Assembly (NCBI GenBank): GCA_011316305.1
Contig: SAUG01000015.1
Coordinates: 558,001 to 622,000 of the forward strand
DNA length: 64,000 nt
Source: Rusavskia elegans
Taxonomy: Eukaryota > Ascomycota > Lecanoromycetes > Teloschistales > Teloschistaceae
Reading direction: 5' to 3'
The notes below the pieces were generated by a model. That model ran no database searches, had not been told where the DNA came from, and saw only the letters and a program-made list of their open reading frames with translations. How positions within the stretch are numbered: position 1 is the first letter of the stretch; each line of letters starts with the position of its first letter. A program made the translations under genes and the position numbers. This document shows, piece after piece, positions 25,323 to 36,850 of this stretch.

Positions 25323-26289
25323 CTTCTATATATATAATATACTATATATATAATGAAATTATAAAATAAATAGTTTTATTATATACTTACTAAAAAATCT
25401 ATAGAAAAAAGAGTTTATATATAATAAAGGCGAGGTGTATAAAATTTAAATAGCTCCTATAGTAGATATATAAATATAAATTATAAAAATCGGAATATAT
25501 ATAAAAGATATTAGAGTTTCTATAGTTTTTATAATACTTTAAAGTTTCTAAAATAGTAGTATATCTAGTAGAATACTAATATTGATACTAGTTTATAATA
25601 TAGATTTATTTAAAGTATTTAAAATAGATATCGCCTAATTAGAAAAGTATATCTAGAGTTTCGGCGATTAAAAATACCTATCTAGTTATAAATTATAGGT
25701 ATTATTAGTTATTATTAATACCGCCGAAGTACTAAAAGGTATAGATATTATATTCTTTTTTAGTTTACTAAAGAAATATATACTAAATATTTATTAGAAT
25801 ATTATAAGCTTTTATAGATATATTAAAAGTTATATCGCCTAGATAGCCCTAGATATAGAGGTATTTACTATAGCTTTAAAGATTAATATAAGTTTTCGAA
25901 TAATAATAATTACGGCGTTCTAATAATACTATTTCTAGAGTTCCTATAAGATTCTATAGTTAATTTAGCGATATAGCTAGGTAGCGAAAACTACGATATA
26001 TATTTATATATTATTATTATCTAGCTATAGGCGGCTAAAAATATTATAATCCCGAAAGCTATTAATATTATCTTTTATCTAATAGTATTTAGATTCGAGG
26101 TTTAAATAAGATAGTATCCGAAAATAGAAGTAAAATAGATTATTATTATAGTTTATATAGGTAATATAAGCTCGAAAAATATTAAATAGTTTATGAAATA
26201 CTTCGATATATATATATAGGTCGAGCTCTTTAGAAATACGGGAGGTAAAGTTAAATCTTTAAAAGCTATCTAAGTCTGTAATAGCTATA

Positions 26290-26790
26290 AATAATATTAA
26301 ATAAAAATATAGAATATAGAGAATCGAATAGTATAGTTTATATATCAGACGGTATAGGATATATAAAGATATACTCGAAGATATAGTAGTAGTAGATAGC
26401 GGGCGAAAATAAAAGGTTCGCGGCTGGGGCGCTAACCAGTTTATACCCGCGCGCTAGCTCCGAAAAGCTTTATATCGTGCCCGAATAGTCTACCAGGCAG
26501 CTAAAATACGTTTTACCGGTAATAAAACTAGTTAATATATTAAATCTAATATAGGATGTAGTAGAATATAGGCTAAAGGTACCCTTTTAATATTTTACTA
26601 TTAAAATAGAAGAATAAAACCGGGTATAAATAACTTTATATAAATTCAAATCGAATATACTATTAGAAAATAAATAAAGAGTATAGCGTTTTAAAAACGA
26701 TATAGGTATTATATAAGTAGGCCTATAGGGGCTAGAGTTATAAAAAGGTTTAACTATCTTCTATAGTATATATAATATTTTCTAAAGACT
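26290..26790 (-). repeat. About 500-bp module in the 3' region of X and Z, absent from Y
   Basis: Flanks of this segment are continuous in Copia Y around 24900, while X and Z (about 40381-40850, opposite orientation) both contain it. It includes a GC-rich patch, CGCGCTAGCTCCGAAAAGC, at about 26450-26470. Either Y suffered a deletion or the X/Z lineage acquired an insertion. Confidence 0.5.
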
Positions 26791-27069
26791 CTATTTATAG
26801 ATATATAGTAATTACTAGTATCCCGGAAATAATTATATTCCTAGAAAGATTATTATTAGAAGAATCTTTATAGTTTAGACAGATTATTACTATTATTACT
26901 TAAAGTATAAGGCGTTTTTAGATCTTTAAATCTAAGCGTCGTATAGAAAGTTTGGAATTTACTTTTATCTAGAACTTTAGTAAGCCTATAAGCTACTATT
27001 TATTCCGTTAGAATATACTAAAGGTCGATAGTTTTATTAGTAACTTGCTTCTATAGGAAATCAATATAG

Positions 27070-30000
27070 ATATTAATATATTTAGTATAACTATAGAACT
27101 AAAGGTTTTTAGCGAAAGTAATAGTATTCTAGTTATTACTATTAAAAGTTACTATATCTAAAATAACGCTTAGATTCTATTTATTAATAAATTATTAATT
27201 TAGAATTTAATATAACTAAATAGCCTTTTTAATAGCTCTAGTTTTACAATCTAATTCTACTTCGATAGTCGATATAGTTATAGTAGTTTACTATTTAGAT
27301 AACTAGCTAATAGCGCCGGATCTAATATCGAAAATATATCTAGAAATAAAAGAGCGGGTTTTATAGTTATCTACCTAATCGGCGTTAGTATACTTTTAAA
27401 GCTTCTATAGGTCGCTTCTATATATAAAAATAAAATAAGTTATTTTATATAGATATTTAAAAATTCTAAGAACAGCGTTCTAGTAGTAGCTTATAGGATT
27501 AAATAAATATCGACTAATAATAGAAATAGCGAAAATAATATTAAAATAGATACTAAATATAGTATATATTAAAGAGCTAATAGCGTTCTAATATTTATAT
27601 TTTATTAATAGAAAATAGTCCTAGTCGGTAGAATTAGTTTCTAAATAAAAGCCGGAATCTATAAAGATAGAAATATTATTTTTATAGATTGTAAAGCTAT
27701 AATTTTTTAAAATCTAGTTTAACTAAATAGTACGGAATTCCCGGTTTCTAATAATCTTTATACCGAGGTAGAAGTTAATAAAATTTAAATCTAATATCTA
27801 AAAATATTCGTTTAGATATACTTTAATATTATTAAAGTCCTAATAACTAGTACTATATAGAAGGATATAAATACCGATAATATTTATACTATTTTAGAAA
27901 ATACTATAATTAGATTCTAGAGATTTAAAGGCGATAATAGCGAAAAGTTTAATAAAGTAGCGGTACTAGATCCGAGGCGACTATTTAAAACTATAGAGGA
28001 CTTTCCGGAGCTTATATATTATATTAAAGTAGCTAAAACTAGTAGAATACTATATATAGATAGTTTTATTTATATAATAATAATCGAAGGCGGTTTTAAT
28101 ATCGATTTAATTAAATTCTAGGCCGTAGGCGGTAGCTAAAGTAAAAATAGTTTTAAATAAAATTAGTTTAATAATAGAAATAAAAGTTTTATTAAAACCG
28201 ATACCGGTTTTCTATTTAAAACTATAAACGATCTAGTAAGCTTTAAAATATATAATTTTATTATTAGTATTTCTTTTCATCTTATATATCTATTTATATT
28301 CGAGAGAATATTTTATAGAGAATATTAATATATTAGTATATAGTATCTAAATATCGTTTAATTCTAATAGTACTAGTTCTTTTTTTTATAGCTTTATACT
28401 ATTCGTCGATATAGAATAATTTTATAGGCTCTTTATATAACTAGGATTCGGAAAGATTTAATACTATACCTTTTTATATAGTACTAATAAATATCTAGAT
28501 ATTTATGATTAAATTTAGTAAAAAATAATTATAATTATCTAGTATTCGGAATTCGAGGTAATTATATAGAATTTTAATAAAGGATTAGATAATATATTCG
28601 GTTTATAGATAAAATATAATAGTTTCAAGATAGAGTAGTAATATATCGGAATCGGAATCAGTATTCGATTTATTAATTTTAATAATATAAAGACTATTAA
28701 GTAAACTAGCCGGTAATAGAATTTAACTATAGATAAAAAAAATTATATAAAGTATTAAAATTTAGTAAAAAGAAACTATTAGTTTAGATATTAATAGAAA
28801 ATTACTAGATTATAACTATAACTTTTTAGAATTAGATCCTCTATTAGTATACTACTATTTTTATAGAAATTACTTTTTATTTTTAGATTTTTCTAACTTC
28901 TATAGATCTAATAAATCTAGGTTTTAAATTACTTTTTTAAATACTATAGAAAAAGCGCGGATAATCTTATTTTAAAGATTTTCTAGTTTATAGATAATAT
29001 TATTAAAATAACCGACTAAAATATATTTATAGCTTTAATTATAAAATATCTAAATTTTTTTACTATATACTCGATTTACTATAGAACCTAAAATATAGAA
29101 TCGGTTTAAATCTAAAGGTTTACTATACTCTTTTTTATATAGGGTTATATCTAATTTACTACTAAATAACCGAAAATATAGAAAGATAGTAGCTTTAATA
29201 TATAGTAGCTAATATTTTTTATTAAAGCCGCTATATACTAATATAGAATAGATTTTATATATAAATATTTACTTGAATTATTTAATAATACTATTTCATT
29301 ATAAGTTTTAAAATATAATAGGTTTTTACTAGATATTTCTAATAGTAAAGCTTTTAGATATAATATAATATCGAAATTTACTATTATTATAAAGATATTT
29401 AAAAATATAAATATCTTTTTTATTATAGATATAGAGATAGTTCTAGTATTTAAAGGTTTCAGAACTATTTTTTATTTTAGTTATATAGATACTATACTTT
29501 TAGATATTATTATCTAAAAAAGTAAAAATATATTAATTTCTATTATATATTATTAGAATTTTCCTTTTTTAATAAGGTTCTATAAAGTTAATATAAACGA
29601 AGTCTATAAAACCGTTACTAGAGCGGATATAGTTTCTATAAAGCTATTTATATTATTTACCTAGAATATAAATTTTATAGAAATCGGATTTAGATTTAGA
29701 TATTTTAGATAGATTAATTTCTATAGATATATTTACTAGTTTATATAAATTCTAGTTACCTAGATATCCAAACCGGATATACTAGATATTTCCTACTTCT
29801 ATTAACATTTTAGCGAGGGCTTTATAGCTATATCGGGTATTAATAAAAATAAAAATAAAGATAAAAAAGAAAAAAAAATAGAAAAAAGTATTATAAAGCT
29901 ATATTATAAAATATTAATATTTAATAGATATAGATCTTTATATATAGAAGTAGTTAACGTAAAATCCGGAGTACTAAAACTAAAATTAAAGCTATAGTCT

Positions 30001-30560
30001 TTAATAATTATTTTAATATCTATTTTCGAAATTTATAATATTAATAGAAAGTTAGTACTAGATCCGAAGATATAAAGGATATTATTAAATTCTATAAAGC
30101 GGTAATAACTATTAATAGAATAGTTAACTATAATAATATCTTTAGATATCGGTTAAAAACTAATAGCGCTATTAATACTAGTTATAGATTCGCTTTAAAC
30201 AGATTTTATATTAGATTTAATAAAAAAGTACTACTAGAAAGTAGTATATAAATTATAGATACAGTCGAATATCGAACTATTAGTAAAATCTAGTTTATTT
30301 AATAAAGCCGATAAAACCGTAGGAGCGAGAGTTATGAATCTAAAGTTAATAGAAGTTAGTTTTATTATAATAAAATTTAGTAACTTTTCAGATTCGGTAG
30401 ATTTATTTTTAGATTTATTATTTTTAGATTTATTATTTATAATATCTATACTATTTTCCAATTTTTTTTTTACTACTTTTATTTTTATTATTATTATTTA
30501 TTTAATATAAATTGTCGCTATTAATCTACTTTTCTACTATCTAAACTTTTTTTAATTCGG
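27070..30560 (-). pseudogene. Copia Pol relic of element X
   Basis: The minus strand carries protease, integrase, reverse transcriptase and RNase H remnants in Ty1/Copia order, aligning along their length with the plus-strand Pol of Z. The reverse transcriptase segment at about 28110-28070 corresponds to DIKTAF in Z. The RNase H region near 27110-27070 corresponds to the DNQGAI block. The best surviving open frame, 30461-30234 (75 codons), spans the Lys/Ser-rich Gag-protease junction and is a fragment of a larger polyprotein, not a separate gene. Confidence 0.7.
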
Positions 30561-32279
30561 GATATAAACTATAGTAGGTATTTTTAATATAGCTATCTCG
30601 GTTATAGTAAAAATAGTAGTCGATTTTAATAACTTATTTATTCGAATTATTTATAGATAAGAAAACTTTAGTTCTAGTAATAGTAGACTCGCTATTATTA
30701 TATTAGTAATATTTTTTACTAATAGTAATACTAATAGACTTATCTAGAATTACTATTTTCTATTTTTATTTATTTTTATTTATAATAATTATAAGAATAT
30801 AGATAAATAAGGTCTAGAAGTAGTTAAAAGCGGCTTTAAAATTCTAAAGAAATTTTTAAAAAAAAAAGCTTTTTAAAATAATAATATCTATAGCTAAAAT
30901 TTTAATTATAAATTTATAAAATTTAGCTATATAAGCTTTTATATTTTTAAAAGAACTATTATAATAGAGGGTATTTAGCTAATTATCGAACTTTATAAAT
31001 TTACTAGTACTAAAAATTCTATATTATATTTAAAATTTATCTAATAAATTTTTAGTATCTAATATAATACTTTTAATAAAGCTTTAAATATTAATACTAT
31101 AGATTATTTTAATCACTATATAGAAATATTCTATCTATCCTTTTTTATAATTAGAAGAAACTAGAAATAAAGGACCTTTAATAGTAGTTCGGAAGTTATT
31201 GAAAATAAAGTAAATTATAATAGCTTTCTTTCAATTTTTATAATCCGAATAGGTCTCGAGCTTCGGGATTATATTAATAAAATAACTAGAATTCTTGAAT
31301 TTAGTATTATCTATAGTTAATATAATAAGGATAGATATATCATTAAATTTAGTACTAGATTATAGAATACCGCGAGGAATAGTATTATAGAAAAAAAAAG
31401 TCTAAAAAAAGATCTAAAAGCGAATATAAAGAAAATATAATAATTTCGAAGCTAAATATATTATTTAGGCTTAAAAATTTCGGAAAGAAACTAAAAGTTA
31501 TAAAATAGTCCGGGTTATTTTTAAATATAATAAAAGATTATATTAATAGATAGTATTTAGAGTTTAGGTATAGACGGTTTTAGATAGTAAAGTCGTTTTA
31601 CTATTATATATATAGAAATCTATAATTTTCGATAGAAAATTAGAAATTATAGATAATTTAGCTTATCTATAGGTTATTAAACAGATTTTAAAGAAAATAT
31701 TATTTAAAACTTTTAAAGTTATAAAAATTAATATAAAGTTTTAATAATAATAATATAGAAATAGATTTAAGGTTTAGAATAGATTAGATAAAGTTTTAAA
31801 AATTAAGACAATAAAATAAAAGTTTTTAGTAATAAATAGGAAACTTCGAATTTTTATACTATTTAGGACTAGATAATATAGCTAGTAAAGCTAAAAGCTA
31901 GATTCGGTAGCTGTAGTTATTTAAAAATAATAGAGGCTCGTTTAGACTGTTAGAAGGTTAGAAAAGATACCTTAGGTGACGCCTCTAGTACCTGAACAGC
32001 CTGTTAACACGCTGTTTAAATTATGTTATTTAAAACATTATATGACCAAAAATGTCGAGTATAGGCGACACGGACATAGCGTAATTAATTATATCTGTTT
32101 TAAATAATATACTGTTTCTGGAAAACAGGCTGTTCGTATTATATTTTAAAATACCGTAAAATACAAAAATCGATTTATCGGCTTATAGATCGACCTTTCG
32201 AGATCCGAATCCGATAGGTCGATTTATTTTATCTAGGCTATTTAAATCGCCAAATTAGTTTGAAAAATTCAAAACCGAG

Positions 32280-32290
32280 GGATTCGAACA
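32280..32290 (-). promoter_or_regulatory. B box of element E
   Basis: Minus-strand TGTTCGAATCC, followed on that strand by CCTCGGTTTT, a short T run that could end Pol III transcription. Confidence 0.55.
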
Positions 32291-32356
32291 CTGAACCTCT
32301 CGAATTATCCTAATCGGGACTAGTTTCTAGGGAGATAGAATAAACTTTTACCTTAA

Positions 32357-32367
32357 CACCTAGACTA
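32357..32367 (-). promoter_or_regulatory. A-box-like motif of element E
   Basis: Minus-strand TAGTCTAGGTG, followed by TTAAGG. It is close to the tRNA A box including the D-arm continuation, and lies about 67 bp upstream of the B box. It is the best A box of the family. Confidence 0.55.
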
Positions 32368-33343
32368 TCCGACTATATTATATAGAACTAGACATATAGC
32401 TAATTATATTCTACAGTCTATTTAAATTTATAAACATCTTATTAATATTTAATTAATATCTCATTAACATCTTATACGCATCTTAACATTATTTTAATTG
32501 AAAATTAATACGAATCTTATGTTTTTAAACCACGTCTAGTTTTTAAAAAAAAAGTATTAGTAGTAAGTTATATAAAATACACTGTTTCTATATACTAGCT
32601 GTTTTAAACTACTTTTTATTAACTGTAGCAGGCAGTCTATTCCTAGTGATTTACAATTCAAATATTAATATCTAATAAATATCCTGTATTTTTCAACATA
32701 TAATTAACATGATATTGACAGGCCACTCCAAAATATAGGGGGCTACCTAAGGCTAGAAATATAATCTATTTACTTCCTATTTTATAGAAGTTCTAGTCTA
32801 TACTAAATTAGCTAGATAGTCGTTTTCTATATTTATTTATAATAGTTTATATAAATTTAGCTATTTGGACTACTATAGAATATACGCCGATAACTAGTAT
32901 TAACTAGATAGTAGAATATAAGACTAATAATTATAAAAATCTAATTTGAAATACCTAATTACTATATCTAATATAATTATTCTATAGTAGTATATCTATA
33001 TATAGTAAATTTGCTCTTTAATAGTTCTATCCGATAGTAAGAAAGTTAGTAGTTTAAATAGCTAGAAGGGGTTATAAAAAAATTAAAAGGGTCTATTTAG
33101 CTATTTATAATTTCGGTAGTTACTAGAGTATTTATAGATTGTAATATAACTATAGACTCTATTTTTCGCCGTATTAGATATTTTATACGGTTTCATAATA
33201 TATATCGGATCTATTAAAAGGTAGATAAAAAGAAAAATTTAATAAAAATATAAAGAAGTTAAATATAAAGATATAATACTCGCGAGTAATAATAATAATA
33301 ATAATTATAGATAAACACTGCTAGAGTTTCCCGATTTATAACC

Positions 33344-33519
33344 TATTTAAATTAAATATATAAATTATTAAGTTTAATTTACTAAAATAGGCTTTCGCCT
33401 AAACTAAATATAGAAAACGAAAGTAATAGGACCTTAGCGCCTAGATCTACTAGGCCTAATCGGTACTAGCGCTCTTGGCGCCTTGATACAGCTGTTATAC
33501 GTAATACGTACTTTTAACA
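33344..33519 (-). repeat. 5' LTR of Copia X (176 bp)
   Basis: On the minus strand it begins TGTTAAAAGTACG, ends in AATA (formerly AACA) and is 176 bp long, like the LTRs of Y and Z. It is followed on the plus strand by the GATAT target duplication (33520-33524). Confidence 0.85.
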
Positions 33520-34482
33520 GATATTAATATATTTAGTATAACTACAGAACTAAAGGTTTTTAGTAAAGATAATATCGCCCTAGTTATTACTATAGGTAGC
33601 GTCTAAATCCTATTTATTAGTTAATTACTAATTCAGGATATAAATTAACTAAATAGTCATTTTAATAGCTCTAGTTTCGCTATTTAATTCTATTTTAGTA
33701 GTCGATATAGCTATAATAGTTTACCGCTTAGAAAACTAGCTAATAGCGCCGGATCTAATATTAAAGATATATCTAAAAATAAAATAATAGATTTTATAAT
33801 TATCTATTTAATCGGTATCGGTATATTTCCGAAGCTTCTATAGATTATTTCTATAGATAAAAATAAAGTAAATCGTTTTATATAAATATTTAAAAATTCT
33901 AATAATAACGTTCTAGTAGTAGCTTATAGAATTAGATAAATATCGATTAATAACGGAGATAGTAAAGGCGATATTAAACCGGGTTCTTAATATAATATAT
34001 ATTAAAAAGCTGATAGTACTCTAATAGTTATATTTTATCGATAGAAAGTAGTTTTAGTCGGTAGAAATAATTTCTAAATAAAGGCCGGAATCTATAGAAG
34101 TAGAAATATTATTTTTATAAATAATAAAACTATAACCTTTTAGACCCTATTTAATATAGATAGTTTAGTTTAACTAAATAGTATAAAGTTCCCGGTTCCT
34201 AATAATCTTTATACGGAAACTAATAGAATCTAAATCTAATATTTAAAAATATTTATTTAGATATCTTTTAACATTATTAAAATTCTAATAACTAGTACTA
34301 TATGGAAAGATATTATTAATATAAACGCCGATATTAATTATACTGTTATAGAAGATATTATAATCGGATTCTAGAAATTTAAAGTTAATAGTAGGGAAAA
34401 ACTTAGTAAAATAGCGGTGCTAGATCTAAAATAATTATTTAAAACTATAGAAGGCCTTCTGGAATTTATATATTATATTAGA
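33520..34482 (-). pseudogene. RNase H to reverse transcriptase segment of Copia Y
   Basis: Aligns with 27066-28050 of Copia X at a similar level of RIP. It starts at the GATAT duplication left by X and stops at 34482, where Z is inserted; the frame resumes at 51917 with the reverse transcriptase block equivalent to 28050-28110 of X. Confidence 0.75.
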
Positions 34483-34658
34483 TATTAGAAGTACGTATTA
34501 CGCATTACAGCTATACTAAGGCGCTAAGGGCGCTAGTACCGATTAAACCTAGTAGATCTAGGCGCTAAGACCCTGCTACTACCTTTTTATATATTTAGTT
34601 TAGGCGAAAGCCTATTTTAGTAAATTAAGCTTTATATTCTATATATATAATTTCAATA
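34483..34658 (+). repeat. 5' LTR of Copia Z (176 bp)
   Basis: Starts TATTAGAAGTACG (formerly TGTTAGAAG) and ends TTTCAATA (formerly TTTCAACA). It contains the conserved CTAAGGCGCTAAGGGCGC block. The 34659-34672 sequence GGTTATAAATTCGA lies where the primer-binding site is expected. Confidence 0.85.
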
Positions 34659-34672
34659 GGTTATAAATTCGA
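34659..34672 (+). promoter_or_regulatory. Candidate primer-binding site of Copia Z
   Basis: GGTTATAAATTCGA directly follows the 5' LTR; X has GGTTATAAATCGGG and Y has GATTATAAACTCGG in the same place. Reversing RIP (TGA to TAA) gives GGTTATGA, which would pair with the anticodon arm of initiator tRNA-Met, the half-tRNA priming used by several Copia elements. This is an inference from the first eight bases. Confidence 0.4.
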
Positions 34673-34689
34673 AAGTTCCAGCCGAGTTA

Positions 34690-36850
34690 ATTTATAATAA
34701 TTATTATAGTTGTTCGCGAGTATTATATCTTTATACTTAACTTTTCTATATTTTTATCGAATCTTTCTTTTAATCTACCCTTTAATAGATCCGATATATA
34801 TTATTAAACTGTATAAAATATCTAAGGTAATACGGCGAACGACGAAGTCTAGTTATACTACTATCTATAAGTATTCCGGTAACTACCGAAATTATAAATA
34901 GCTAAATAGATATTTTTTATTTTATTTTACGACCCTTCTAGCCGTTTAAATTACTAACTTTCTTACCTTCGGATAGAGTAATAAAGTTACTAATTTACTA
35001 TATATAGATTTATTACTATAAGAATATTATACTAGATACGGTAATTAGACTTTTAAAATTAAATATTTAAAATTATTAGTTTTATATTCTACTATCTAGC
35101 TAACGCTAGTTATCGGCGTATATCCTATAATAATCTAGATAGCTAAACTTATACTAGCTATTATAAATAAATATAGGAAACGACTATCTAGCTAACTTAG
35201 TATAGGTTAGGACTTCTATAAAATAGGAAGCTAGTAGACTATATCTCCAGCTATTATATCTTTTCTTACCTCCTAATCGTCTAAGCGAGCCTCTACTACT
35301 TTTAAACTAATTACTTTATTTCCAGAACTAAAGCTATCGAGCCTAGCCTTCGGCTTTACTAGCTATATTATCTGGTTCTAAATAATATAAAAACTCGAAG
35401 CTTTATATTTATTACTAAAAACTATTATTATATAATTTTAAATTTTAAAATTTTATCTAACCTATTCTAAATTATATATCTACTTCTATATTATTAATAT
35501 TAAAGCTTTATACTAATTTTTATAACCTTAAAAGTTTTAAATAATATTTTTTTAAAATACTACCTAATAACCTCCGGATAAGCTAAACCGTTTATAATTT
35601 CTAATTTTCTATCGAAAACTATAGGTTTCTATATAACTAATAATAAATCGACTTTACTATTTAAAGCTATCTATATCTAGACTCTAATTACTATCTATTA
35701 AAGTTATTTTTTATTATATCTAAAGATAATTTAGATTTTTTTATAGCTTTTAATTTCTTTCTAATACCTTTAAGCCCGAGTAATTTATTCGGCTTCGAAA
35801 TTATTACGCCTCCTAGATACTCGCTTTTAGATTTTTTTTCAGATTCTTTCTTCTATAATACTATTTTTAACGAGATTCTATAGTATAGTACTAAATTTAG
35901 CGATTTATTTATTTCTATAATATTAACTATAGATAACGCTAAGCTAGAAGGTTCTAGCTATTTTATTAATATAGTCCCGAAGTTTAAAATCTATTTAGAT
36001 TATAAAAATTAGAAGGAAATTATTATAGCCTACCTCGTTTTTAATAACTTCTAAGCTACTATTAAAGGTCTTTTACCTCCGGTTTTTTCTAACTATAAGG
36101 AAGAACGGATAGAATATACCTATATAGTAATTAAAACGACCTATAGTACTAATATTAAAAACTTTATTAAAGATATTATATTAGATACTAAAAAGATATT
36201 AGATAAATTCTAGATATAATATAGAATCTATAGTATCGGTAAATTTATAGAATTTAATATCTAGTTAGATACCTTCTATTATAATAATTATTTTAAAAAT
36301 ATAGAAGTTTATATAGCTAAATTTTATAGATTTACTAATAAAATTTTAGCTATAGGTATTATTTTTTTTAGAAAGCTTTTTATTTTAAAATTCTTTCGGG
36401 GCTTTAGAGCCGCTTTTAGCTATTTTTAGACTTTATTTATCGAAAATAACGTTATTATTAGTAATTGAAATAAATAAAAATAGAAAATAGTTATTTTAGA
36501 TAAAACTATTAGTATAACTATTAATATAAAATATCGCTAATATAGTAATAGCGAGTCTACTATTACTAGAACTAAAGCCTTCCTATCTATAAATAACCCG
36601 AATAAATAAATTATTAAAGTTGACTACTATTTCTACTATAACCGAAATAGCTATATAAAAAATATCTACTATAGTCTATATCCTAAATTAAAAAAGGTTT
36701 AGATAGTAGAAAAGTAGAAAAATAGCGATAGTAAACGCTAAAAGAGTAACGGTAATAAAGGTAAAGGCGGTAAAAATAATAATAGTAAAGATAGTAAAGA
36801 CGATAAATCTAAAGATAATAAATCTAAAGATAAATCTATCGAATTAAAAT
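34690..36850 (+). pseudogene. Copia Gag relic of element Z
   Basis: A plus-strand frame broken by RIP stops. Its CCHC zinc knuckle is legible at 36628-36669: TAT-x2-TAT-x3-AGC-TAT-x4-TAC stands for C-x2-C-x3-G-H-x4-C, with every Cys and His codon changed to Tyr by RIP. A Lys/Ser/Asn/Asp-rich tail (about 36715-36850) follows, as in the 30234-30461 fragment of X. The small open frame at 34710-34901 lies in the leader or Gag start and has no domain of its own. Confidence 0.7.

Larger units (their letters stand above)
31970..32752 (-). mobile_element. Short TIR element E (783 bp) with Pol III-like boxes
   Basis: The left end CCTTAGGTGACGCCTC and the right end CTACCTAAGG are imperfect inverted repeats, with TA at 31968-31969 and at 32754-32755 after one extra C. 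Copia Y has the empty site: GAAAAGATAAGAAATA at 55851-55866 corresponds to GAAAAGATA before and CTAGAAATA after E. The left half matches element D, including the GTTAACACGCTG block, while the right half matches element C. Minus-strand A and B boxes are at 32357-32367 and 32280-32290. CpA/TpG retention is much higher than in the Copia host. Confidence 0.85.
30561..33330 (-). pseudogene. Copia Gag and leader relic of element X, interrupted by E
   Basis: The minus strand at about 30620-30574 reads as a CCHC zinc knuckle with its Cys and His codons turned to Tyr by RIP (TGT/TGC to TAT/TAC and CAT to TAT). Gag upstream of it extends to about 31960, where element E (31970-32752) is inserted, and resumes after it toward the leader. 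Candidate primer-binding sequence lies just inside the 5' LTR at 33330-33343. Confidence 0.65.
25174..33519 (-). mobile_element. Copia-type LTR retrotransposon X
   Basis: Minus-strand element bounded by a truncated 3' LTR (25174-25322) and a complete 5' LTR (33344-33519), with the 5-bp target duplication GATAT. Removing the nested element E and its TA leaves about 7.56 kb, close to the 7.49 kb of Copia Z. Domain order on the minus strand is Gag with a zinc knuckle at about 30620-30574, protease/integrase about 30460-28400, reverse transcriptase about 28350-27800 with the catalytic-region motif near 28110-28070, and RNase H about 27550-27070. All frames carry RIP stops. It is inserted in the RNase H region of the related element Y, so it is younger than Y. 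Confidence 0.8.

Noticed and set aside
30234..30461. 75-codon open frame on the minus strand as a stand-alone gene
   Set aside because: It aligns with the Gag-protease junction of Copia Z (about 36780-36990) and is a fragment of the X polyprotein.
33283..33310. Short AAT repeat as a CRISPR or satellite array
   Set aside because: It is a simple (TAA)n run in the leader of Copia X, also seen in Y near 56391-56405.
34710..34901. 63-codon open frame on the plus strand
   Set aside because: Part of the Copia Z leader/Gag; not an independent gene.
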